Shown here piece after piece: positions 1 through 8,850 of a stretch of 64,000 nt of DNA (within the stretch, counting starts at the first letter, position 1; the number at the start of each line of letters is the position of its first letter). A program made the translations under genes and the position numbers. The notes below the pieces were generated by a model. The model saw only the letters and a program-made list of their open reading frames with translations, made no database searches and had not been told where the DNA came from. This DNA is from Thermococcus onnurineus NA1 (GTDB lineage: Archaea; Methanobacteriota_B; Thermococci; Thermococcales; Thermococcaceae): NCBI RefSeq assembly GCF_000018365.1, contig NC_011529.1, positions 744,001 through 808,000 on the forward strand, given 5' to 3'.

Positions 1-1
1 T

Positions 2-277
2 CTCCAGGACTGGGTGGGGTCGATAGTGGGAAAGTTCCTCCACTTGGGGCATCCAAACCTTTGGGTCGTGCTTAACAAACCACTCATTCCGAAGAAGGCC
101 CTCCTCTCCCTCGAGAGGTTTATAGCTAATGAGCTTGAAGTGCCTCTGCTGGGAACAATACCCTATGATCCATTCATACTGGAAAGCACTTACGCTGGCA
201 CTCCTGTATGTGAGTGGGGCGATGATCTTGGAGTGATAACAGAGATAGCTTACACAATTGAAGAACTTTTCGTTTAA
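2..277 (+). CDS. MinD/ParA-like P-loop ATPase, C-terminal fragment (5' end outside window)
   Basis: Open frame already running at the window edge and ending in TAA at 275-277, so about 91 C-terminal residues are visible. The end carries LLGTIPYDPFI, followed by a Thr-Tyr-Ala-Gly-Thr-Pro stretch, which resembles the region after the last beta strand of MinD/ParA/Mrp-type ATPases, where a mature 'I-P-x-D' loop contacts nucleotide. The Walker A motif would lie upstream, out of view, so the assignment rests on the C-terminal pattern only. The next gene starts 52 nt downstream on the same strand. Function (septum placement, cargo positioning or Fe-S carrier) cannot be decided here. Confidence 0.55.
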   Translation, partial: LQDWVGSIVGKFLHLGHPNLWVVLNKPLIPKKALLSLERFIANELEVPLLGTIPYDPFILESTYAGTPVCEWGDDLGVITEIAYTIEELFV

Positions 278-329
278 TGCCCCGAAACCCTCATAAAGTT
301 TGTTTTCCTCCCAGTTCTTGGTGATTCTG

Positions 330-1010
330 ATGAAAAGGATAGGCATAATCGGCGGAATGACCCCAGAATCAACCTGCTACTACTACCGCAGATACATCGA
401 GATAAGTCGCGAGAAGTTTGGGAAGCACTTCTATCCAGAACTCATAATCTACTCCATAAACTTCAAGGAGTTCTTCGAGAACCCCGAAGGCTGGGAGGGG
501 AGGAAGAAGATCCTAATCAACGCTGCCAAGGCCCTCAAGAGGGCAGGAGCAGAAATAATAGCGATGTCCGCAAACACTCCTCACAAAGTCTTCCCCGATG
601 TTCAGAAAGAAGTAAACGTTCCGATGGTGAGCATAATAGAGGCAGTTGCTGAAGAAATCAAGAGGAGAGGGATAAAGCGCGTTCTCCTCCTCGGAACTAA
701 AACAACCATGAGCTCCGATTTCTACGTCAACGCGCTCCGCGAGGAGGGCTTTGAAGTCGTGGTTCCAAGCGAGGAGGAGCAGGAGAGGCTCAACTCGATA
801 ATTTTCAACGAGCTGGCCTTCGAAAACTTCAGAAACAAGGCCTGGATAGTCGAACTAATCGAGAGGTATGCGAGGAAAGAGAAAGTCAAAGGAGTAATCC
901 TTGGCTGCACGGAGCTTCCCCTGGCCATAAAGGCTGGAGACGTTAGCATTGAGGTCTTCGATACGGCGGAAATCCACATGAGGAAGCTCATAGAGCTGGC
1001 GAGCGAGTGA
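330..1010 (+). CDS. Aspartate/glutamate racemase family protein with Ser in place of the first catalytic Cys
   Basis: A 226-residue protein of the cofactor-independent Asp/Glu/hydantoin racemase family. The N-terminus MKRIGIIGGMTPEST is the family signature. Normal members use two cysteines, one in a C-N-T-x-H motif and one in G-C-T-E. Here the second motif is intact (LGCTELPL, Cys193), but the first reads SANTPH, with Ser at about residue 80. Some family members specific for L-amino acids have Thr in that place, so activity may be retained with altered stereospecificity. I chose ATG 330 rather than an upstream GTG/ATG-like start because GGTGATT lies at 319-325. It sits alone between the ATPase tail and mazG. 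Confidence 0.85.
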   Translation: MKRIGIIGGMTPESTCYYYRRYIEISREKFGKHFYPELIIYSINFKEFFENPEGWEGRKKILINAAKALKRAGAEIIAMSANTPHKVFPDVQKEVNVPMVSIIEAVAEEIKRRGIKRVLLLGTKTTMSSDFYVNALREEGFEVVVPSEEEQERLNSIIFNELAFENFRNKAWIVELIERYARKEKVKGVILGCTELPLAIKAGDVSIEVFDTAEIHMRKLIELASE

Positions 1011-1051
1011 TTTTTATACCCTTTTCTTTCCCCTTCGTTGGGTGAAAAGAT

Positions 1052-1345
1052 ATGGAGATTCGCGAGTTCCAGGAAATGATAAGGGAGATTTACTTTCATA
1101 AGGACTCAAAACGCGGCATAGACAAGACCTTCCTTTGGTTTGTGGAAGAGATTGGGGAGTTAGCGGAGGCGATACGGAAGAATGACATGGAGGCGATGGA
1201 GGAGGAGTTCGCTGACGTTCTAGCGTGGCTCTCAAGTTTAGCAAACCTCGTTGGCGTTGATTTGGAGGAAGCGGCAAAGAAGAAATACCCGGGCGTCTGC
1301 CCCTACTGCGGAAAGAACCCGTGTGAATGCGAAGAGAAGTTTTAG
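1052..1345 (+). CDS. MazG-like nucleotide pyrophosphohydrolase with C-terminal Cys cluster
   Basis: A 97-residue single-domain protein of the all-alpha MazG/NTP-PPase superfamily, which hydrolyses (d)NTPs to monophosphates and pyrophosphate. The Mg-binding acidic motifs are visible: Glu32, Glu33 and Glu36 in the first helix and Glu52/Asp55 in EEFADV. The tail carries CPYCGKNPCEC (Cys83, 86, 91, 93), probably a structural zinc site, as in other short archaeal members. A pyrimidine-rich/TATA-like stretch TTTTTATACC precedes it at about 1012. Its stop codon overlaps the stop of the convergent MFS gene (1342-1345). The house-cleaning role is inferred from the family; the substrate is unknown. Confidence 0.82.
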   Translation: MEIREFQEMIREIYFHKDSKRGIDKTFLWFVEEIGELAEAIRKNDMEAMEEEFADVLAWLSSLANLVGVDLEEAAKKKYPGVCPYCGKNPCECEEKF

Positions 1346-2478
1346 AGATTTCTCATCTTTTTAGTGAATGCCAGAGAACTCAACCCCAAAAAGAACACCG
1401 ATGCGAGGACTATCCCACGCATTATGCCCACATAATCAAAGAGCCACCCAAGGACAGCGTTGAGGGCCCCATTAGTGGTAGCCGCTATGAGGGAGTAAAG
1501 GGAACCAACAGTGGCCCTTTTCTCATCGGGGATCGCCTTCTGAAACCTTCCCTGCCACTCCTTGAAAGCCTGGGCGAATATAAACGTTTCAAGAACCAGC
1601 GTGATGAGCCCGAACCAGCCGCTCAGTCCCGCGAGAAGTGAGAGGAACGGAAGAAGAATCCCCGCATAGAGGTAAAGCCTCTCCCTCACTTTATCCCCTA
1701 CGTCAATGTACCATGAAATGCTGTTGATGGTCATGTGAAGTGCCACAACACCCGAAACAGCGAGAACGGACGCGAGGAATCCATAGAAGTAGAGCTGCAT
1801 GAAAGCCGTGAAGAGGGTCACGGGAAGGCCAATGATGTTTGCATAGATGAAAAGCCAGAGAACTTCGCGGGAGTTCCAGACGAACCTGATGCTCTCAAGA
1901 AGGTGGTGACCGTATGGAAGCCCGCTTCTCACGGTGTCCTTTGGAATCGTGACGAGTATTAAGAGCGAAGTCAGAACGAAGGGAAGGCTCAGGATTATTG
2001 GAAGCCTCATACTGCCAGCAAAGTCCGCAAGGATGCCCCCTGTAAGAGTTCCAACGAAACCGCCGGCCATTTCAAAGGATCTTAGTCTTCCGTAAACTCT
2101 CGGATATTCATCTGCTCGTCCGTCTCTCTTTAAAAGCTCATAGAGCCAGCCTGTTTCTGCACCAGTGGTAAAAGCCGTTGAGAGGGCACCTATGATAGTA
2201 GCAAGGAATACGTCAGCAAAAGAATTAGCAAAATAGAGCAGGGGAAGAGAGGCAAGAAAAAGAGCCCTCGCCACCAGAACACTTGTCTTCTTTGAAATCT
2301 TGTCCGCCACCACTCCAGTTGGAACTTCAAGGAAGGCCACAAGGAGTAGAGAAACCGCCGCCAGCAGGCCAATCTGCCCCTTAGATAGGCCTAAGCTCTG
2401 GAGGTAGACCTGATAGAAGCCTGCATAAAGGGCAATGTAGAGGAATCCCGCGAGGTAGAAGCGTTTAATGCAGTCCAT
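1342..2478 (-). CDS. MFS transporter
   Basis: About 378 residues with roughly twelve hydrophobic segments and the MFS loop 2-3 signature in the form GVVADKISKKTSVL. This suggests a drug- or small-molecule antiporter-like major facilitator rather than a sugar porter. The frame extends 13 codons upstream to 2517, but the ATG at 2476-2478 is preceded by CGGAGGGTGG, a much stronger ribosome-binding site, so I start there. It is convergent with the MazG-like gene, with overlapping stop codons, and divergent from tldD across about 140 nt. No substrate can be inferred from context. Confidence 0.8.
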   Translation of the reverse strand: MDCIKRFYLAGFLYIALYAGFYQVYLQSLGLSKGQIGLLAAVSLLLVAFLEVPTGVVADKISKKTSVLVARALFLASLPLLYFANSFADVFLATIIGALSTAFTTGAETGWLYELLKRDGRADEYPRVYGRLRSFEMAGGFVGTLTGGILADFAGSMRLPIILSLPFVLTSLLILVTIPKDTVRSGLPYGHHLLESIRFVWNSREVLWLFIYANIIGLPVTLFTAFMQLYFYGFLASVLAVSGVVALHMTINSISWYIDVGDKVRERLYLYAGILLPFLSLLAGLSGWFGLITLVLETFIFAQAFKEWQGRFQKAIPDEKRATVGSLYSLIAATTNGALNAVLGWLFDYVGIMRGIVLASVFFLGLSSLAFTKKMRNL

Positions 2479-2618
2479 CGCCACCCTCCGTGATTTCATA
2501 CTCCTAAAAGTACGCATAACAGACCGAAGATTAAAGCCTTTTTTCGACCGTCATCGAAGCGGAAAGACTTTTATACCTCCGAGCGCACTTCCCTATGCAG
2601 TAAGCTGAGGTGATGTGC

Positions 2619-4040
2619 ATGCATGAACTCGTTGAGTTCGCCGTTGAAAAGGCTTTAGAGCTCGGGGCGAGTTATGCCGAGGCTCGCTTCGAGGAGAAGA
2701 ACGGCACTTCTCTGGCAATGAAGAACGGCAATCCTGAAGGCCTTGAAGTCATCTCAGACAGGGGAATTGGCGTGAGGATTCTGGTCGATGGAGGCATGGG
2801 ATTTGCCTCAACGAACGTCCTCACCAAAGAAAGCGTTGCCGAAGCGGTTAAAAAAGCTGTCAAGCTCGCTAAAGCAGCTTCGAAGGTAAGGAATGAGCCT
2901 ATTCGCTTTAGCAATGAAGACTTTCACGAGGTTTACTACGAAGTCAAGATGAGGAAGGACTTCCGCGACGTTTCGGTGGAGGAAAAACTTGAGCTCCTGA
3001 AAAAAGTTGAGGAGGATGTTTTGGAGGCTGGTGCACAGACACCGATGCGCTTCCTCAGGTACTCTGACCAGATCTGGCACAAGATATTCATGAACAGCGA
3101 AGGTGCACTCGTTGAGAGCGTCATCCCGCGCGTCTCCATGATGTACAACCTCGTTGTCTCCGAGAACGGCCAGATGGAGCAGGCACCTTTCGTGCAGAGG
3201 GCCTTCTCAGGTGGACTGGAGCTCATTGAAAAGGACGAGCCTTGGAAGTGGGCGGTTAAAGACGTTTTGGCTCTTCAAAGACTCATACGCGAGGGTAGGA
3301 AACCGCCCGAAGGAAAAGTAGATGTAGTCATAAGCCCAGAGGTCGCTGGCATAGCCGTCCACGAGAGCGTCGGGCATCCCTATGAGGCAGATAGAATATT
3401 CGGTAGGGAGGCGGCGCAGGCCGGTGAAAGCTTCGTAAAGCCAGAGATGCTGGGTGAGAGGATTGGAAGCGAAGTTGTCACAGTCATAGAGGATCCAACG
3501 ATACCCAACAGCTGGGGCTTCTACCTCTACGACGACGAGGGTGTTAAGGCAAGGCCACGCTACCTAATTAAAGATGGGATTATAACCGAGTTCCTCACAA
3601 ACAGGGAGTACGCAGCCAAACTCGGCCAGCGCTCCAACGCTTCAGCCAGAGCGATAAACTACAACCGCGAGCCGATAGTGAGAATGGCCAACACCTACCT
3701 AGCCCCCGGAGATTACAGCTTTGATGAGCTGATAGAGGACATAAAGCTCGGCATTTACATGGTCTCCTTCAACGAGTGGAACATAGACGACAGACGCTAT
3801 CAGCAGCGCTACATCGGCAGAGAGGCTTATCTCATCGAGAACGGCGAGATTAAGCACCCCGTGAGGAGACCGATTCTGGAGATAACCACCAAGGCACTGT
3901 GGAGCAGCGTCGATGCCGTTGGCAAAGAGGTTGAGTACTTCCCAGGAACCTGCGGTAAGGGCGAGCCTGGCCAGGGCGTTCCTGTCTGGATGGGAGGTGC
4001 CCCTGCGAGGCTCAGGGGGATACCGCTGAGGAGGCCATGA
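2619..4040 (+). CDS. tldD: TldD, metalloprotease subunit of TldD/TldE
   Basis: About 473 residues. TldD is the zinc-dependent catalytic subunit of the heterodimeric TldD/TldE protease, known for cleaving unfolded peptides and, in bacteria, for processing microcin and CcdA. The metal site H-E-x-x-x-H is visible as HESVGH at about residues 248-253, and the Cys-Gly-Lys-Gly ligand region lies near the C-terminus. Three in-frame starts exist (GTG 2610, ATG 2613, ATG 2619); GAGGTGA at 2607-2613 gives normal spacing only to ATG 2619. The partner tldE follows after 10 nt in the same operon. Role in archaea is peptide turnover by family inference. Confidence 0.93.
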   Translation: MHELVEFAVEKALELGASYAEARFEEKNGTSLAMKNGNPEGLEVISDRGIGVRILVDGGMGFASTNVLTKESVAEAVKKAVKLAKAASKVRNEPIRFSNEDFHEVYYEVKMRKDFRDVSVEEKLELLKKVEEDVLEAGAQTPMRFLRYSDQIWHKIFMNSEGALVESVIPRVSMMYNLVVSENGQMEQAPFVQRAFSGGLELIEKDEPWKWAVKDVLALQRLIREGRKPPEGKVDVVISPEVAGIAVHESVGHPYEADRIFGREAAQAGESFVKPEMLGERIGSEVVTVIEDPTIPNSWGFYLYDDEGVKARPRYLIKDGIITEFLTNREYAAKLGQRSNASARAINYNREPIVRMANTYLAPGDYSFDELIEDIKLGIYMVSFNEWNIDDRRYQQRYIGREAYLIENGEIKHPVRRPILEITTKALWSSVDAVGKEVEYFPGTCGKGEPGQGVPVWMGGAPARLRGIPLRRP

Positions 4041-4050
4041 GGTGGTGGAG

Positions 4051-5373
4051 ATGTTTGACGTTAACGAATTCATCCTTAAGAAGGCCAAAGAGCTTGGCTT
4101 CGGCGATGTTGTCGTCCTCGGCTACGAGATGGACAGGCGCCAGGTGCGCTTCGCCAACAACGAGATAACTGTCGCCAAGAACTGGCACGAGAGGAAGGTG
4201 GAGCTCTTCGTCGAGCTTGATAAGAGGATCGCGGGAACAAGCATCACTGAGCTGAGCGAGGAGAACATCGAGAGGACGCTCAAGGCCCTGCTCTCGACTT
4301 TAAAGAACATGGCCCCGAAGGAGGACTACTACGGCATAGCAGAGGGGCCCTTCGAGTACAGAGATATACCCGAGACCTTCGATAAAGCCATAGTCGAGCT
4401 CGATGAGCCGAACGAGTACGTTGAGAGGGCCATAAACGCGGCCCTCGAGGAGAGGGCTAAGCGTGTCGCCGGTGTTTTATACACTGACCACAACAGGATC
4501 TATCTCACCACGAGCAACGGCGTCGAGGCTTTTGACGAAGGAACAGGAATAGAGATAAGCGTTAGAGCCTTCATCGGCGACCTTGAGAGCGGCCACGGCA
4601 CTAACTCGGTGAGGATTCTCAAGAAGTTCGATCCCGAAAGTGCGGGAAGAAAGGCCGGTGAGATAGCCAAGATGGCACAGAACCCGGAGCAGGGACCGGA
4701 AGGAAAGTTCGATGTGATATTTGACCCGCTGGCCTTCGCCAATCTTCTCAGTTATATGAGCTTCATGACGTCGGCCTATGCCGCCGAGGCAGGCTTCTCC
4801 TTCCTCGCTGGCAAGCTCGGGCAGAAAGTAGCAAACGAGGACGTTACCATCAAAGACGTCGGAAACATGCCCAACGCCTACGGAACCAGAAAGTTCGACG
4901 ATGAAGGCGTTCCGACGAGAGAAACAACGATAATCGAGAACGGAACCTTCAAAACATTCCTACTCAACACGAGCCTAGCCAAGAAGTACGGAACCGAAAC
5001 AACGGCCAACGCAGGACTCGCCATGCCGCATGCCTGGAACATCCTGCTTGAACCAGGTGACTACACCAAGGAGGATCTCTTCAGTGAGGTCAAGAAGGGC
5101 ATATACATCACCAATGTCTGGTACACCCGCTTCCAGAACTACGTTACCGGCGACTTCTCGACCATCCCGAGGGACGGCATCTTCCTTGTCGAAAACGGCG
5201 AGCTGAAGCCCATAAGGAACATCCGCGTGAGCGACAACTTCCAGAGAATTCTAGAAAACATCTCTGCCCTCGGGAAGGACATCCACCACATCCACTGGTG
5301 GGAGGTCAGAACTCCTGTCTTCACACCATACGTGGTCGTGAAGGACGTGGGAATAACGAGAGCAACAAAGTGA
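4051..5373 (+). CDS. tldE: TldE/PmbA, non-catalytic partner of TldD
   Basis: About 440 residues, homologous to TldD in fold but lacking the H-E-x-x-x-H zinc motif, as expected of the PmbA/TldE subunit that completes the heterodimer's closed cavity. I place the start at ATG 4051, with GAGGTGG at 4039-4045, instead of the upstream GTG 4042. It follows tldD by 10 nt, so the two are surely cotranscribed. A T-rich tract after the stop (5378-5398) probably ends the transcript. Codon use is GC3-rich, like the housekeeping genes of this window. Confidence 0.92.
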   Translation: MFDVNEFILKKAKELGFGDVVVLGYEMDRRQVRFANNEITVAKNWHERKVELFVELDKRIAGTSITELSEENIERTLKALLSTLKNMAPKEDYYGIAEGPFEYRDIPETFDKAIVELDEPNEYVERAINAALEERAKRVAGVLYTDHNRIYLTTSNGVEAFDEGTGIEISVRAFIGDLESGHGTNSVRILKKFDPESAGRKAGEIAKMAQNPEQGPEGKFDVIFDPLAFANLLSYMSFMTSAYAAEAGFSFLAGKLGQKVANEDVTIKDVGNMPNAYGTRKFDDEGVPTRETTIIENGTFKTFLLNTSLAKKYGTETTANAGLAMPHAWNILLEPGDYTKEDLFSEVKKGIYITNVWYTRFQNYVTGDFSTIPRDGIFLVENGELKPIRNIRVSDNFQRILENISALGKDIHHIHWWEVRTPVFTPYVVVKDVGITRATK

Positions 5374-5375
5374 CA

Positions 5376-5400
5376 TCGTTATTATTTTATTTTTATCCTT
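5376..5400 (+). terminator. T-rich termination tract after tldE
   Basis: Immediately after the tldE stop the coding strand runs CGTTATTATTTTATTTTTAT, a series of T clusters typical of intrinsic termination by archaeal RNA polymerase. No hairpin is needed or seen. The rest of the 250-nt gap to the next gene is AT-rich and holds the promoter of the secreted protein at 5627. Confidence 0.6.
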
Positions 5401-5626
5401 CAAGTTGCCGTTCTCTGTTATTATAACCATGGAAGTGTTGTGTATAGGATTAAATCCCGACTTAGTCGTTTGGACTCGTTTTGAAAATTGAAACGTTTAT
5501 CTTCTTCTACCACCCCAAGTGTTCCTCAATGCAAAGAAATGTACACTAACAATTTATAATGGTAAAGGAAAACCTTTATTAGACCATAGTGCACTTCTAT
5601 GATAGTTTAAATTGGGGGTGGGTTAA

Positions 5627-6235
5627 ATGAAAAGGGTTGCCGGAATCCTGAGCGTGATTCTTGTACTAGCTGCGTTTGTTAGTTCCGTAGCTGCGGCCAG
5701 CATCAGTGGAGATAGTGGTGCCTATGTGCATCCCTATCCTTCGGGTATAGTGCAGGGCGACCTTGTTTTCGGCCACTCAGAAGGTGTGACCGATTGGGTT
5801 ATACCCGGGTTCTGGACACACGTGGGTATAATTGGGTGGTACGACAGTAGCATAGGAGACTGGATAGTCATTGAAGCAACTACAAGTAACGGCGTGACAT
5901 TTACCCCCCTCAGCAAGTTCCTGAGCAGGTACGATACTGTTGCCATTGGCAGGGTTATAACCGCTGATGCTACCATACGCTATTATGCTGCATATTTCGC
6001 CTATCTCCAGTATGGCAAGCCGTACAACTGGAACTACCTCAGCAAGCCCGACATCTACAGTGACAGTTACTACTGTTCCCAGCTCGTCTGGGCAGCATAC
6101 ATGTGGGCATCTGGATACAGCATAAACATTGACGAAAACGATGGTGCTTGGAGCTGGACCTATGGGTATGCAGTTGCTCCACAGGAAGTCTACGACGACC
6201 CGGAGGTCTCGATAATCTACTACCACTCTGTCTGA
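5627..6235 (+). CDS. Secreted YiiX-like permuted-papain (C92-type) protein
   Basis: 202 residues with a clear signal peptide (residues 1 to about 24, ending VAAAS). The mature part begins with a 'GDLVFG' strand, then WTHVGIIG (His65), an acidic strand with Glu83, and YYCSQLVW (Cys150). This order, His before Cys, is the circularly permuted NlpC/P60 arrangement of the YiiX/YaeF (peptidase C92) family. In bacteria these act on the cell envelope or lipids; an archaeon has no murein, so the substrate here is open. GGGGGTGGG lies seven bases before the ATG, and a TATA-like CTTTATTA lies near 5573-5580. It is an isolated gene with its own promoter. Confidence 0.78.
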   Translation: MKRVAGILSVILVLAAFVSSVAAASISGDSGAYVHPYPSGIVQGDLVFGHSEGVTDWVIPGFWTHVGIIGWYDSSIGDWIVIEATTSNGVTFTPLSKFLSRYDTVAIGRVITADATIRYYAAYFAYLQYGKPYNWNYLSKPDIYSDSYYCSQLVWAAYMWASGYSINIDENDGAWSWTYGYAVAPQEVYDDPEVSIIYYHSV

Positions 6236-6428
6236 ATCCTTTTAAAATTTCTCAATGATATCTCTGAGGCCAAAGTGCCCGTTTTTATCCCCCGTTTTTA
6301 TCCAGGGAATACCTTTCAAAGGGATGTCTGATGCAGACATTGTTCAACCCTTAAACAATCTAAAAACTCTTAAAGCCCCCCATTCTACCTTCTTAATAGC
6401 CGAAAAGCTGGTCTTTGAGGTGATCAGG

Positions 6429-7712
6429 ATGGAAGTCATCGAGAACTCCAAATTAGAGAGCTTTCACTACAGGCTTCTGGCAGTCCTCGGAGCGATATGG
6501 GCGTTCATTGCTGTGAACACTATAGCCGCGAGCTTGATTATACCCTTGCTGAAGGAGGAACCTGCTTTCCAGGGTAGCCTCGCCAAACTCGGTTCTCTTG
6601 GCTCGGCGGCCCTCTTCGGAATGCTTTTTGGGGCGTGGCTCTTCGGAATCCTCGCGGATCGCATAGGAAGGAAAAAAGCTCTGACCCTGGCCGTCGTCAC
6701 ATTCTCGCTCGGCTCCATAGTCAGCTCCTTTGCGGGAAGTCTTGATGAGCTCATAGCCCTCAGGTTCATCGTGGGGCTTGGACTCGGAGGTTCTCTGCCA
6801 GTTGCCAGCTCCTACTTCGCCGAATTCATGCCGAAGTCCGTGAGAGGAGCAATGATCTCAATCCTTGAGAGCTTCTGGGCAATAGGAACCATAATCATCG
6901 GAGTGGTGGCCCTTCTTGTGAGGGCAGACTGGAGGAATATCCTGCTCTTCGGTGGAGCGATCCTCCTTATTCTGCCTCTCCTGCTGACTCTGCCTGAATC
7001 TCCCAGGTTCCTCCTCGTGAAGGGAAGAATCTCGGAGGCCGAGGAAATACTGAGGAGGATCTTCGGCGTTGATGTAAAGCTTCAGAAACCCGGCGAGGAG
7101 CAGAAGAGGACCTCTATAGCCGATCTCTGGAGGAAATACTCAAGGAGAACCCTCATGCTGACCGTTGCGTGGTTCAGCATAGCCTTCGCCTACTACGGCT
7201 TCTTCATCTGGCTTCCCAAGTTCCTCTCCGCTACGCTTGGAATAACCGTCTTTAAGAGCTTCCAGTACTTCATCATAACCGCCATAGCCCAGCTGCCGGG
7301 ATACTGGAGCGCCGCATATCTTATCGAGCGCATCGGGAGGAAGAAGACTCTCTCTTCGTACCTGTTTCTATCAGGAATTGCAGGGGTAGCATTCTACCTG
7401 GCCGCAAGCTCCGCCAACGAGGCTATGATACTCTCGAGCGCCATACTCTTCAGCTTCTTCAACCTCGGCGCCTGGGGCGCCATCTACGCCTACACGCCGG
7501 AGCTCTACCCCACAAGCGTGCGCGGAACCGGCACCGGCTGGGCTGGGGCGATGGCCAGGATAGGCGGCGGGATAGCGCCGATACTGGCCGGGAGGATCAT
7601 GGAGGTTAGCGGAGCTGCCCTGGCAGTTCTGGTCATAGCGGTGGTCTCAATAATAGGCGCTCTGGACGTTCTGATCCTTGGCGAGGAGACTATGGGGAAG
7701 GAGCTGGCTTAA
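6429..7712 (+). CDS. MFS transporter, sugar-porter-like
   Basis: About 427 residues, twelve predicted membrane segments. Both halves carry the MFS signature (ADRIGRKKAL and IERIGRKKTL), and the sugar/organic-acid porter motif PELYPTSVRGTG precedes TM11. The central cytosolic loop contains PESPRFLL, also typical of SP-family carriers. The open frame begins at 6255, but GAGGTGATC at 6418-6426 sets the start at ATG 6429; the 58 upstream codons have no transporter character. It is a monocistronic gene convergent with the 7740-9662 operon. The actual substrate is not identifiable. Confidence 0.83.
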   Translation: MEVIENSKLESFHYRLLAVLGAIWAFIAVNTIAASLIIPLLKEEPAFQGSLAKLGSLGSAALFGMLFGAWLFGILADRIGRKKALTLAVVTFSLGSIVSSFAGSLDELIALRFIVGLGLGGSLPVASSYFAEFMPKSVRGAMISILESFWAIGTIIIGVVALLVRADWRNILLFGGAILLILPLLLTLPESPRFLLVKGRISEAEEILRRIFGVDVKLQKPGEEQKRTSIADLWRKYSRRTLMLTVAWFSIAFAYYGFFIWLPKFLSATLGITVFKSFQYFIITAIAQLPGYWSAAYLIERIGRKKTLSSYLFLSGIAGVAFYLAASSANEAMILSSAILFSFFNLGAWGAIYAYTPELYPTSVRGTGTGWAGAMARIGGGIAPILAGRIMEVSGAALAVLVIAVVSIIGALDVLILGEETMGKELA

Positions 7713-7739
7713 ATCTCTGTTTCATTTTTTCAGCTCCCA

Positions 7740-8213
7740 TCACGAAACCCCGAAGATCCCGAGACTGGGCACAAGCGTTATCGCCATACTTAGGAGTCCT
7801 CCGAGGATCAAGGCGGGAACGGTCATTCTCTTCTCGATGCCAAGCAGGTAAGCGGCCAGAGCCCCCGTCCATACGCCAGTTCCGGGAAAGGGTATGGCGA
7901 CAAAGATTGTTAATCCGAGGAATCCCCACTTCTCAACGTATGGGTGGGCTTTTCTCCTCACTCGCTCGATGTAGTACAGATAGAGCCTCGCAACATTCTC
8001 CAGCGGCGTTTTCCCCAGCCAGAGCATAAGTCTGTCTATGTAGGGCAGGATCGCCGGAAGGACAAGCGAGAGAAGCAGAACGCCAAGAGAAGCCGCCAGA
8101 AGGGTCTTCCACAGGGGATAGCCTTTACCTATGCCGTAAACGATAGCATATCTTCCCTCGAATGTGGGAACCAGAGATAGTATGAAAACCTCAAGGAGGT
8201 TATTCAACGTCAA
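7740..8213 (-). CDS. Putative small multidrug-export family membrane protein (COG2426)
   Basis: 157 residues with four to five hydrophobic segments. It matches the COG2426 family in its opening (a PTFEGRYAIVYGI segment) and in the conserved FVAIPFPGTGVWTG loop. The family name implies export, but the function is unproven and it resembles DedA-like proteins in its polar intramembrane loop. The start is a TTG at 8211-8213 preceded by GGAGGTG that lies inside the end of the PAP2 gene, so the two overlap by 14 nt and are translationally coupled. It is the last gene of the minus-strand operon led by the tandem-HTH regulator. Confidence 0.75.
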   Translation of the reverse strand: MTLNNLLEVFILSLVPTFEGRYAIVYGIGKGYPLWKTLLAASLGVLLLSLVLPAILPYIDRLMLWLGKTPLENVARLYLYYIERVRRKAHPYVEKWGFLGLTIFVAIPFPGTGVWTGALAAYLLGIEKRMTVPALILGGLLSMAITLVPSLGIFGVS

Positions 8214-8850
8214 ACACCTCCAGTTTGAGCTTTTTGACTATTGCCCTGTAGTGGGAAAGCCACCAGTTTTCGGCGAGCTCTACAACCATGCCCACCCAAG
8301 GGCCAAGTATGAAAGCGAAGAGAACATCGCTGAACCAGTGAACGTGAAGTAGCAGTCTTGAAAGGGCTATCCCAATTGCCCAACCCCACCAGAGCGGCCA
8401 GAACTTTTTCCAGCGCCTGCTCAGAAAGTACGCGAGCACTGCGGCCCTGGTGGTGTGGCCCGAAGGAAACGCGAAATAGTCGGCGTTCTTTAGTGATTCG
8501 ATCAAATTCCAGTGAACTTGGGCCTCCCCCGGGCGCGGAATACCCATTAAGACTTTCAACAAGCCCACTATGAACATCGAGATGACAACACCAATGATTA
8601 TCTCAATGGTAAACTTGCTCAACTTTTTTTGCTTCAAAATATCCCACAGGAGGAATATGAGAATATAAACGGCAACTGCAACAAAGCTCGCTGTATCGGT
8701 GAGCAGGCTTACAGAAGAACCTCCTTGGGGGAGAGTTGAGTCTATCCAGGTATTAATGCCATCGAAAAGCCTAACCCATTCAGCAAGAAGCAAGAAAATT
8801 ATAAGAGCCGTGAATGCCAGTGTAGCTCGATATTTAGTACTTTCACCCAT
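8200..8850 (-). CDS. PAP2-family membrane phosphatase
   Basis: About 216 residues with six hydrophobic segments and all three phosphatidic-acid-phosphatase motifs in order: KVLMGIPRP, PSGHTTR, and SRLLLHVHWFSD. The catalytic His residues and the Arg/Lys phosphate-binding residues are all present. Such enzymes dephosphorylate lipid phosphates, for example polyprenyl-PP carriers recycled after glycosylation. I prefer ATG 8848-8850, preceded by AAGGAGGG, over a TTG at 8883. It overlaps the upstream small membrane-protein gene by 8 nt and the downstream COG2426 gene by 14 nt. Confidence 0.85.
   Translation of the reverse strand: MGESTKYRATLAFTALIIFLLLAEWVRLFDGINTWIDSTLPQGGSSVSLLTDTASFVAVAVYILIFLLWDILKQKKLSKFTIEIIIGVVISMFIVGLLKVLMGIPRPGEAQVHWNLIESLKNADYFAFPSGHTTRAAVLAYFLSRRWKKFWPLWWGWAIGIALSRLLLHVHWFSDVLFAFILGPWVGMVVELAENWWLSHYRAIVKKLKLEVFDVE

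Noticed and set aside
5478-5496. CGTTT-N9-AAACG inverted repeat upstream of the YiiX-like gene
   Set aside because: Short AT-rich arms far (about 80 bp) from the TATA box; not distinguishable from chance.
6255-6428. 58-codon N-terminal extension of the second MFS transporter
   Set aside because: GAGGTGATC ribosome-binding site and MFS homology begin at 6429; the extension lies across the promoter region.
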